Assembly: GCA_002343425.1 (NCBI GenBank)
Contig: DDSO01000066.1
Location: forward strand, 1,845-9,340
Direction of reading: 5' to 3'
Origin: Brevundimonas sp. UBA2388
GTDB lineage: Bacteria > Pseudomonadota > Alphaproteobacteria > Caulobacterales > Caulobacteraceae
Length of the DNA: 7,496 bases
Positions within the stretch are counted from its first letter, which is position 1. Every line of letters starts with the position of its first letter. The notes beneath the pieces are model-generated. The model was given only the letters and a program-made list of their open reading frames with translations, was not told where the DNA came from and searched no databases. Position numbers and translations under genes: made by a program. Below are positions 1 to 7,000 of this stretch, in pieces.

Positions 1-705
1 GACGGCGGCGTGCCGGGCGTGGTCATTCGGCTGGCCGGACGCAACTTCGCGGGCGTCGCGGCGGAAGGGACGAAGATCACGGCGGGCTCGGCGGCGCTGG
101 ACGCGGCGGTGGCGCGGGCGGCGGCCAAGGCCGGGATCGGCGGGCTGGAGTTCTATGCCGGCATTCCGGGGACCATCGGTGGGGCCCTGACCATGAACGC
201 CGGCTGCTACGGCGCCGAGACCAAGGACATTCTGGTGTCGGCCCGGGGGCTGACGCGGTCGGGCGAGCGGGTGGACTATGCGCTGGCCGATTTCGGCTAC
301 ACCTATCGCCACTCCGAGGCGCCCGCCGACATCATCTGGATCGAGGCCACCTTCCGTGGGACTCCCGACGATCCTGAGGCTGTCGCCGCCCGCATCGCCG
401 AGATCACCTCGCGCCGCGAACTGACCCAGCCGATCCGGGAAAAGACCGGGGGCTCGACCTTCAAGAACCCGCCGGGCCATTCGTCGTGGAAACTGGTCGA
501 TGAGGCGGGCTGGCGCGGGAAACTGTTCAGGGCGACCGGCGGCGGAGCCATGTTCAGTGAATTGCACAGCAATTTCATGATCAATCCCGGAGAGGCGACG
601 GCGGCGGATATCGAGGGTCTCGGAGATGCCGTGCGCGCCGACGTTCAAAGTAAACTGAACGTAAACCTGGAATGGGAGATCAAGAGGATCGGCCGCCCGC
701 TCTGA
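1..705 (+). CDS. murB: UDP-N-acetylenolpyruvoylglucosamine reductase MurB (5'-truncated by window edge)
   Basis: MurB is the cytoplasmic FAD enzyme that uses NADPH to reduce UDP-GlcNAc-enolpyruvate to UDP-MurNAc, an early step of peptidoglycan synthesis. The frame is open from base 1, which reads [11 protein letters not shown], matching the end of the FAD-binding motif of the family, so the true start lies upstream; roughly the first 70 residues are missing by comparison with the usual length near 300. In fragment numbering, the stretch around 47-73 ([20 protein letters not shown]) is the second FAD/substrate signature. GGSTFKNP carries the presumed proton-donor Ser152. [10 protein letters not shown] follows, and the C-terminal LEWEIKRIG carries the presumed catalytic Glu226. 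The gene precedes ddl by 12 bp, the usual dcw order. Codons near 643-666 (GTT, CAA, AGT, AAA, GTA) are unlike the GC-ending codons elsewhere; see findings. Identity is secure. Confidence 0.95.
   Translation, partial: DGGVPGVVIRLAGRNFAGVAAEGTKITAGSAALDAAVARAAAKAGIGGLEFYAGIPGTIGGALTMNAGCYGAETKDILVSARGLTRSGERVDYALADFGYTYRHSEAPADIIWIEATFRGTPDDPEAVAARIAEITSRRELTQPIREKTGGSTFKNPPGHSSWKLVDEAGWRGKLFRATGGGAMFSELHSNFMINPGEATAADIEGLGDAVRADVQSKLNVNLEWEIKRIGRPL
641..666. repeat. Inverted repeat with interleaved 11-bp-period direct repeat inside murB end
   Basis: Arms ACGTTCA (641-647) and TGAACGT (656-662) form a perfect 7-bp inverted repeat with an 8-nt spacer. GTAAAC occurs at 650-655 and 661-666, exactly 11 bp apart. 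The element lies 52 bp upstream of the ddl start in an AT-rich pocket of an otherwise GC-rich gene. It could be an operator or a small hairpin. The sequence is certain; the function is inferred. Confidence 0.4.
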
Positions 706-717
706 GTTGATCCTGCC

Positions 718-1653
718 ATGACCCGCCCGTTCGCAGACCTGCACGTCGCCGTCCTGATGGGCGGGCTGTCGTCCGAACGGCAAGTGTCACTGTCGTCCGG
801 CAAGGGCTGCGCCGACGCGCTCGAAGGGCAGGTGGCGAAGGTCAGCCGGGTCGACGCCGGGCGCGACCTGGCCCAGGTGCTGGCCGAACTGAAGCCCGAT
901 GTCGTCTTCAACGCCCTGCACGGCGAATGGGGTGAGGACGGATGCGTCCAGGGCGTGCTGGAGACGCTGGGCATTCCCTATACCCACTCGGGCGTGCTCG
1001 CCTCGGCCCTGGCCATGGACAAGGAGAAGTCCAAGGCGGTGCTGAAGGCGGCCGGCGTCGTGGTTCCGGGGGGCGGGCTGTTCGACCGGCATGTGGTGTC
1101 GCGGACCCACGTCATCCCGCCGCCCTATGTGCTCAAGCCTAACGCCGAGGGGTCGTCAGTCGGCGTCTATCTGGTGCGCGAGGGCGAGCCGCCTTGCCCG
1201 GCGCCGGGCGAGGCGAGCTGGACCTATGGCGAACAGGTGATGGTCGAGCCCTTCATCGCCGGCAAGGAGCTGGCGGTCACGGTTCTTGGGGAGAAGTCCG
1301 GGCCGCGGGCCCTGACCATCACCGACATCACCCCGGCCAAGGGCTTCTATGACTATGAGGCCAAATACGCCCCGGGCGGCTCCAGCCATGTGCTGCCGGC
1401 GGTTCTGCCGCCGCATGTGTTCGAGGCGGCGCTGCGGGAATCCGAGCTGGCGCATACCGCCATGGGCTGCCGCGGCGTCTCGCGATCCGACTTTCGTTAT
1501 GACGATGTTAAGGACGAACTGGTCCTTCTGGAGGTCAATACCCAGCCCGGCATGACCCCGACCTCGCTCAGTCCAGAGCAGGCCGCCCATGTGGGGATGG
1601 ACTACAAAGCCTTGGTACGGTGGATGGTGGAGGACGCCTCATGCCCGCGGTAG
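718..1653 (+). CDS. ddl: D-alanine--D-alanine ligase (Ddl, ATP-grasp)
   Basis: Ddl joins two D-Ala molecules with ATP to make the dipeptide that MurF adds to the peptidoglycan precursor; it is cytoplasmic. The 311-residue product is close to E. coli DdlB (306). GGLSSERQVSLSSG (15-28) carries the N-terminal D-Ala-binding Glu20. HGEWGEDG (69-76) and SGVLASALAMDKEKSK (91-106) are family signatures. VLKPNAEGSSVGV (138-150) is the ATP-grasp lysine and flexible loop, VEPFIAGKELAVTVL (176-190) the adenine region, and YDYEAKY (211-217) the omega loop, which retains the Tyr typical of D-Ala-D-Ala ligases rather than the His of VanA-type D-Ala-D-Lac ligases. LEVNTQPGMTPTSLSP (271-286) carries the metal-binding Glu and Asn and the second substrate site. 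The ATG at 718 is chosen because the conserved N-terminus starts about nine residues in; no strong Shine-Dalgarno is visible. The 3' end overlaps ftsQ by 13 bp. Confidence 0.96.
   Translation: MTRPFADLHVAVLMGGLSSERQVSLSSGKGCADALEGQVAKVSRVDAGRDLAQVLAELKPDVVFNALHGEWGEDGCVQGVLETLGIPYTHSGVLASALAMDKEKSKAVLKAAGVVVPGGGLFDRHVVSRTHVIPPPYVLKPNAEGSSVGVYLVREGEPPCPAPGEASWTYGEQVMVEPFIAGKELAVTVLGEKSGPRALTITDITPAKGFYDYEAKYAPGGSSHVLPAVLPPHVFEAALRESELAHTAMGCRGVSRSDFRYDDVKDELVLLEVNTQPGMTPTSLSPEQAAHVGMDYKALVRWMVEDASCPR
1497..1511. promoter_or_regulatory. Candidate CtrA box inside ddl, upstream of ftsQ
   Basis: TTAT (1497-1500), seven bases, then TTAA (1508-1511) matches the Caulobacter CtrA consensus TTAA-N7-TTAA at seven of eight positions with exact spacing. 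It lies 130 bp before the ftsQ ATG. CtrA is known to be required for ftsQA transcription in Caulobacter crescentus, so the position makes sense. The codons used here (TTT, CGT, TAT, GTT) are AT-rich choices for this gene. I could not find a convincing -10 element, so this is a candidate only. Confidence 0.4.
1629..1634 (+). promoter_or_regulatory. Shine-Dalgarno for ftsQ
   Basis: GGAGGA lies six bases before the ATG at 1641, inside the 3' end of ddl. It decides the ftsQ start in favour of 1641 rather than the in-frame GTG at 1620, which would put this site inside the gene. Confidence 0.75.
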
Positions 1654-2528
1654 TTCGCGGCGGTCGGCGACAGAGTTCGAACCAGCCTGCAAAACGCGGC
1701 GCGGCTCCCAAATCCCAGGGACGCGGCCGCGTGCCGCGCAACGCCCAGGCCACGCCCGGGAAGATGGCGGCGCTGGGCCGGCTGGATCTGTCGCCCCGCG
1801 CAGTCGTGATCTCCATCGCCGCCGGCGCCCTGCTGCTGGCCGGCGTTCTGGCGACGGGCGCGCGGGCCGAGCGGATCGGCGCCTCGATCGGCCAGGGCAT
1901 CGACGGAATGACCGCCGGGATGGGCCTGAAGCTGGAGAAGGTCTTCATCGAGGGCGAGAGCCCCGAGGCGACGCGGGCCATCCAGCAGGCCGTGCAGCTT
2001 TCCGCCCACCAGCCCATGACCTCCATCGATCTCGACGCCGTGCGTGAACGGGTCGAACAGATCGGCTGGGTCAAGTCTGCGCGGGTCGTGCGCCTGTTGC
2101 CCGACACCCTGATCGTCCACGTCATCGAACATGACCGGTTGGCCGTCTGGCAGACCGGCGGCGTGAACCAGGTCATCGACAGTCATGGGCAGGTCATCGC
2201 CGGGGCCGACGCCGGCCGCTATCCGAACCTGCCTCTGGTGGTCGGCAAGGGCGCCGAACAGGCGGCCTCCGAAGTCCTGCCCCTGATCGCCCAGCGCCCG
2301 CGCCTCGCGAGCCGGGTCGAGGCCCTGGTGCGGGTCGACGAGCGCCGCTGGGACCTGCGGCTCAAGGACGGCAGCCTGATCCAGCTGCCTGCCTCCAACC
2401 AGGAGGCGGCGCTGATCCAGCTGGACGCGCTGGACCAGCGCGAGCGGCTGCTGGAGCTGGGCTTCGCCCGCATTGACCTTAGAACGCCCGAGGAGGTCGC
2501 CGTCCGGCCCTCCGCCGGCGAAGCGTAG
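1641..2528 (+). CDS. ftsQ: Cell division protein FtsQ
   Basis: FtsQ is a bitopic inner-membrane protein that bridges early and late divisome proteins through its periplasmic domain, binding FtsB and FtsL. The 295-residue product has a basic, disordered cytoplasmic tail (about 1-50, rich in Arg, Lys, Gln and Pro). One transmembrane helix follows at about 53-73 (AVVISIAAGALLLAGVLATG). A POTRA domain at about 96-165 begins LKLEKVFIEG and contains IGWVKSARVVRLLPDTLIVHV. The FtsQ beta domain from about 166 begins with EHDRLAVWQ and ends in EEVAVRP. The start was chosen by the GGAGGA site. The first codons include several rare ones (GTA, GTT, CGA, AGT, CCT, GCA, AAA), and CTT-AGA occurs at 2478-2483. 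It overlaps ddl by 13 bp, suggesting translational coupling, and is followed after 14 bp by ftsA. Confidence 0.94.
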   Translation: MPAVVRGGRRQSSNQPAKRGAAPKSQGRGRVPRNAQATPGKMAALGRLDLSPRAVVISIAAGALLLAGVLATGARAERIGASIGQGIDGMTAGMGLKLEKVFIEGESPEATRAIQQAVQLSAHQPMTSIDLDAVRERVEQIGWVKSARVVRLLPDTLIVHVIEHDRLAVWQTGGVNQVIDSHGQVIAGADAGRYPNLPLVVGKGAEQAASEVLPLIAQRPRLASRVEALVRVDERRWDLRLKDGSLIQLPASNQEAALIQLDALDQRERLLELGFARIDLRTPEEVAVRPSAGEA

Positions 2529-2542
2529 AGCGGGGACGACGT

Positions 2543-3871
2543 ATGACCGGACGGTCTGTGGACAAGTCTGTGGATAGCACGGGCCAGAAGGCGGGCAGGG
2601 CGCCCGTGGTCGCCGCGCTCGACCTCGGCCAGTCCAAGGTCGCCTGTTTCATCATGAAGGCCGACGGCGTGCGCCACGCCGACCGCACCATCCGTGTCGC
2701 GGGAGCCGGCCACGTCCAGTCGCGCGGCGTGCGCGGCGGCGGCATCGTCAATATGGACGAGGCGGCCCAGGCCATCGGTCACGCCGTCGAACGCGCCGAG
2801 CGGGCCGCGGGCTCGCCGGTCTCGGGCGTCGTCGTGACCACGGCCATCGGCCAGATGGCCAGTCATCGCGTTCAGGCCCGGGTCTCGCTGGGCGCCACGC
2901 CGGTCGGGGACGCCGACCTGGCGCGGGCCATCGGCATGGCGCTGGCGCAGATCAGACTGCCCAACCGTCGGCCGATCCATGTGTTGCCCATCGCCTGGTC
3001 GGTGGACGGGGCGAGGGGGGTGCACGATCCGCGCTCGATGAAGGGGCATTCGCTGGGACTGGACCTGCTGGTCGTCTCCATGGCCGAGAGCGCCTTCAAC
3101 GGCCTGAGCCACTGTCTGGAACTGGCCCACCTCGATCTTCAGGGGGTGGCGGCGGCGCCGGTGGTGTCGTCGCTGGCGGCGCTGGAAGACGACGAGATGG
3201 ACCTGGGCTGTGTCTGTATCGACATGGGCGGCGGCTCGACCTCTGCGGCGGTCTGGGGCGGGCGGTCGCTGCTGCACATCGAATCGCTGAGCGTCGGCGG
3301 CGATCACGTAACCGCCGACATCGCCCGGGGCCTGTCGACGTCGCGGGCCGGGGCCGAGCGGCTGAAGACCCTGCACGGCTCGGCCATGGCCAACGCCCAT
3401 GAGGATCGCGAGATGCTGGAGGCCCCGCCGCGCGGCGAGGACGCCTCGGCCGGCCCGATCTTCGTCCAGCGCGCCATGCTCAAGACCGTCATCGCCCCGC
3501 GGGTCGAGGAGACGCTGGAGCTTCTCCGGGATCGGTTGCGCAACGCCGGCGTGGGCCTGGAGCCCGGTGCGGGCCTGGTGCTGACCGGCGGGGCCAGCCA
3601 GCTGAACGGCGTGCGCGAGCTGGCCATCCGGGTGTTCGACCGGCCCGTGCGGCTGGGCAAGCCCCAGCGCGCGCCCCACCTGGCCGACGCCGCCTCGGGT
3701 CCCGCCTTCTGCTCGGCGGCCGGCGTATTGCTTCGCGCCGCCTATGGGCCGCGCGAAGCCGTTTCCGCCCGCAAGCTGATGTCCCGCCAGATCTCGGCCG
3801 CCGACGCGCCCCGCGTCCATCGCGGCGGGATTGTGGCCCGCGCGGCGGGCTGGCTGCGCGAGAATCTCTGA
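2543..3871 (+). CDS. ftsA: Cell division protein FtsA (actin-like membrane anchor of the Z ring)
   Basis: FtsA is an ATP-binding actin homologue that polymerises under the membrane, binds the FtsZ C-terminal tail and recruits later division proteins. The 442-residue product shows the actin-fold signatures. Phosphate-1 is AALDLGQSKVACFIM (24-38). The FtsA-specific 1C domain spans about 106-185, following VRGGGIVNMDEA (63-74). Phosphate-2 is CIDMGGGSTSAAVW (225-238) followed by SLSVGGDHVTADIARGL, and the adenosine motif is LVLTGGASQLNG (345-356). The C-terminal GGIVARAAGWLRENL (428-442) is an amphipathic membrane-targeting helix like that of E. coli FtsA. The ATG at 2543 has GGGGA six bases upstream. 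About 20 unconserved residues precede the fold and contain the repeat SVDK/SVDS, encoded by a 12-bp tandem repeat resembling DnaA boxes. A later GTG (2558 or 2570) could be the start instead. ftsZ does not follow. Confidence 0.95.
   Translation: MTGRSVDKSVDSTGQKAGRAPVVAALDLGQSKVACFIMKADGVRHADRTIRVAGAGHVQSRGVRGGGIVNMDEAAQAIGHAVERAERAAGSPVSGVVVTTAIGQMASHRVQARVSLGATPVGDADLARAIGMALAQIRLPNRRPIHVLPIAWSVDGARGVHDPRSMKGHSLGLDLLVVSMAESAFNGLSHCLELAHLDLQGVAAAPVVSSLAALEDDEMDLGCVCIDMGGGSTSAAVWGGRSLLHIESLSVGGDHVTADIARGLSTSRAGAERLKTLHGSAMANAHEDREMLEAPPRGEDASAGPIFVQRAMLKTVIAPRVEETLELLRDRLRNAGVGLEPGAGLVLTGGASQLNGVRELAIRVFDRPVRLGKPQRAPHLADAASGPAFCSAAGVLLRAAYGPREAVSARKLMSRQISAADAPRVHRGGIVARAAGWLRENL
2554..2577. 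promoter_or_regulatory. Tandem DnaA-box-like motifs at the start of ftsA
   Basis: A 12-bp unit is repeated at 2554-2565 and 2566-2577 with 10 of 12 identical bases. It contains TGTGGACAA (2557-2565) and TGTGGATAG (2569-2577), read on the other strand as TTGTCCACA and CTATCCACA, each one mismatch from the DnaA box TTATCCACA. The same orientation and 12-bp spacing resemble paired DnaA sites. The repeat also encodes SVDK-SVDS, using the AT-leaning codon TCT twice. Binding is inferred, not shown. Confidence 0.4.
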
Positions 3872-3882
3872 CCCACGCCCGC

Positions 3883-3909
3883 CCGGCGCAAGATGCCGCC
3901 GGAAAATTT
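3883..3909 (+). terminator. Weak hairpin after ftsA, possible terminator
   Basis: CCGGCG (3883-3888) pairs with CGCCGG (3897-3902) around an 8-nt loop, followed by AAAATTT. The stem is short and only three T's follow, so termination would be weak at best. It is the only stem-loop I see between ftsA and the receptor gene. Confidence 0.25.
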
Positions 3910-3931
3910 CCCCGACGTGGCGAGACTGTGT

Positions 3932-3960
3932 CCGGATTGTAACAACCGCGGGCCGGATTG
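3932..3960. repeat. Direct repeat CCGGATTG, 21-bp spacing, possible operator
   Basis: CCGGATTG occurs at 3932-3939 and 3953-3960, two helical turns apart. The first copy runs into TTGTAACAA (3937-3945), a perfect odd-centred palindrome. The pair sits upstream of the predicted receptor promoter, where an activator or repressor could bind. The regulator is unknown. Confidence 0.35.
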
Positions 3961-3982
3961 GTCGCCAAGAGGCCACAATCCC

Positions 3983-4010
3983 TTGCCGTTGCCGGCTTTG
4001 CTGCTAGCGT
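3983..4010 (+). promoter_or_regulatory. Candidate housekeeping promoter of the TonB receptor gene
   Basis: TTGCCGT (3983-3989), 13 bases, then GCTAGCGT (4003-4010) resembles the Caulobacter sigma-73 pattern TTGACGS, N10-14, GCTANAWC. The -35 matches at five of seven positions and the -10 keeps GCTA. Read the E. coli way it is TTGCCG, 16 bases, TAGCGT. Transcription would begin near 4016-4018 and give a leader of about 66 nt. Confidence 0.4.
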
Positions 4011-4083
4011 GAAGGTCCGAAGCAGAATCCGTCGTCCGGCGGGCGCTGCGTATTGCATCCACAACGGTTGGGGCCCAATCACC

Positions 4084-7000
4084 ATGCTTCTCAAGCGCAA
4101 GTACCTCTTTGGCACGACGATCCTCGCGGGCGTCATGGCCGTCACGGCTCCGGCCTTCGCCCAGGACCAGCTCCCGGGCGTCAACGTTCAGGGTCGGTCC
4201 GACTCGCAGGCGACCGAGATCGACGAAGTCGTCGTCACCGGTTCGCGCATCCGTCGTGACCCGACCAACGCCCCGACCCCGCTCATCCAGGTGACGCGTG
4301 AAGCGCTGCTGAGCACCGGTCAGTCGACGGTCGTCGACTACCTGGCCACCATCCCCGCCCTGTCGAACTCGCTGGTTCCCTCGGACACGACCGGCTCGAA
4401 CCTGAACGACGGTGGTCTGTCCTTCGCCAACCTGCGCTCGCTCGGCACCGGCCGGACGCTGACCCTGGTTGACGGCCGTCGCCACGTCGGCTCCTCTGCG
4501 GGCAACCTGGCTGTCGACGTCGACACCATCCCGCGTCTGCTGATCGAGAACATCGAAATCGTCACCGGCGGCGCCTCGTCGGTTTACGGCGCCGACGCCG
4601 TCTCCGGCGTGCTGAACTTCCAGCTGCGTCGCGACTTCGAAGGCATGGAAATCGACGCCAACTACGGCATGATCAACCAGGACGGTCAGGCCAACAAGCG
4701 CATCTCCGCCCTGATCGGCACCAACCTGTTTGACGACCGTCTGAACCTGTATGCCTTCGCTGAATACGAAGACATCGACATGGTCGAGAGCATGGACATC
4801 GACTGGCTCCGCGCCGCCCATGCCTTCGTCGGTATCGACGCCGACCCGACCAACGCGCCGTACGACGGCATGCTCGACAACCAGGTGTTCAGCGGCGTTC
4901 GCACCCTGTCGCGTCCGCGCTGGGGTCAGACCACGCTCGCCAACTCGCAGCGCCCCAGCCCGCTGACGGATCCCGATGTGCCGCTGGCCAGCTGTACCGC
5001 TCTGACCAGCGCCAACTGCTACAGCCTGGATCCCACCAAGACCTATTGGTATGAAGGCTCCACCGCCCGTCTGGCCAACTTCGGCCAGCGCATCGGCAAT
5101 GTCGGCTCGAACCGGACGCTGAACATCGGTGGCGACGGTGAAAACCCGAACAACTTCGGCCAGGAAACCCGCGTTCCGGAATCGACCTCGCAGCGTTACC
5201 AGGTCGGCGCCAACTTCGCGGTCACCGACAACATCGACCTGTCGGTCGAGTACAAGTACATCACCGAAGACACCTTCGACATCTCGCAGCCGACCTTCTT
5301 CGACATCTTCCTGCACCAAACTCCGGGTACGTCCGGTGCCAACCCGCAATGGACCAACCAAATCCGCGCAGTCTCGCAGTTCGACCTGCGCTATTCGGAC
5401 AACGCCTTCCTGCCGCAAAACGTGAAGGACGCCATCACGGCGAACATGGTCCAGAACTGGACCGCCAACGCCAACGCGGAAGGCACCGCAGCTGGTGCGG
5501 CGGTCTCGCGTCAGTGGGCCCGTCACTCGATGTTCGGCCCGCAACGCAGCCAGGACAACACGCGTGAAATCGAGCGCTACGTCCTGGCCCTGAGCGGCGA
5601 CCTGGATCAGGTCGGCTTCATCAAGAACATCGACTGGGATCTGTCCTGGACCTCGGGCGAAGCCACCAACATCAACTTCGAGCGCGGTGTTGACGTCCAA
5701 CGCTTCGCCCTCGCCGCTGACGCAGTCGTGGACGCCGCCGGTATCGTGAACGGCCGGCCGGGCGAAATCGTCTGCCGCGCACGTCGGATCGCGGCCCAGA
5801 ACCTTCTGACACCGGGCTTCGGGGACCTCGACGACTATGTGCGTGGCAACTTCCCAGGCGGCAACGCTGCCCTGTCCAACGCCGAGTTCGCCGCCGCGGT
5901 GAACCAGTGCCAGCCGCTGAACGTGTTCGGCGACGGCAACCAGAGCCAGGCGGCCCTGGACTATGTCGATGCGGTCATCAACGTCTCGCACGTCAACCAG
6001 CAGGATCAGGGCCTGGCGGTCATCTCCGGCCAGCTCTGGGACTTCTGGGGCGCCGGCGAGATCGGCATGGCCATCGGCGCTGAATACCGCCGGGAGTTCA
6101 CCGAAGGTCTCGGCCGCACGCGCAGCACCGGCGATCGCCTGCTGTTCATGAACACCGGCGCCGACTTCGCCGCCGCCGAATACGAGTCGAAGGAATGGTT
6201 CGCCGAACTTTCGATCCCGCTGTTCCGTGACAGCTGGTTGGGCGAGTACGCCGAACTCAGCGGTTCCTACCGTTCGTTCGACTACACCACCGCCGGTGAG
6301 GGCGACGTCTACGGCATCAACCTGGTCTGGCGTCCGATCCAGGACATCGCGTTCAAGACCAGCTTCAACACCTCGTTCCGCGCGCCCAACCTGTCGGAAA
6401 ACTTCGCTCCCGCCAGCCAGACGTTCGCCAACGCCTTCGTTGACGCCTGCACCACCCTGCAGATCGCCGCGCAGAACCCCGAAGTCCGGGCCAACCGGAT
6501 CGCCAACTGTACGGCTCTGGCCACGGCCGCCGGCTTCTCCTTCGACTTCGCCGGCGCCACCGCGACCAACCTGGACGACTTCAACCCGATCTACACCTCC
6601 GGCATCGCCGGCGTGATCCGGGGCAACGTCGACCTGACGCCGGAAGAGTCGGAAAGCTTCACCGTCTCGGCCGTGCTGCAGCCCCGCTGGTTCCCGAACC
6701 TCAGCATCATTCTCGACTACTACGAGATTGAACTGTCGCGGGTGATCGTGTTCCCGAACGCGCCTGCCCTTGCGGCCGCCTGCGTCAGCGGCGCCTCGCT
6801 GAACCCCGACGCCTGTGGCTCGGTGTTCCGCAACAACCCGACCATCCCGTTCGGCGTCGGCGCTCCCGCCGGCGACCCGATCGGCGGCTTCATCCAGCAG
6901 CCGGTCAACCTGGCGGCCCTGACCACCCGTGGTCTGGACTTCTCGGCCCGTTACTCGCTGGACACCGAAGAAGTGTTCGGCCGCAACTGGGGTCGCTTCG

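Noticed and set aside
1348..1368. Possibility that the ligase is a resistance-type D-Ala-D-Lac enzyme
   Set aside because: The YDYEAKY omega-loop motif keeps the Tyr of D-Ala-D-Ala ligases, and the gene sits in a dcw cluster rather than a van-type one.
1620..1640. Upstream GTG start for ftsQ
   Set aside because: The GGAGGA site at 1629-1634 is ideally placed for the ATG at 1641.
1589..2047. 152-codon plus-strand open frame overlapping ddl and ftsQ
   Set aside because: Arg/Gly-rich out-of-frame translation covering a well-supported FtsQ coding region.
2219..3976. 585-codon open frame on the minus strand opposite ftsQ and ftsA
   Set aside because: Arg/Gly/His-rich shadow translation with no domain; it spans two genuine genes on the other strand.
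3958..4083. Upstream extension of the receptor to a TTG start
   Set aside because: The added 42 residues would bury the signal peptide, overlap the predicted promoter, and have no ribosome-binding site.
4110..4130. TGGCAC resembling a sigma-54 -24 element
   Set aside because: No GC/TTGC -12 element at the right spacing, and it lies within the receptor coding sequence after the start codon.
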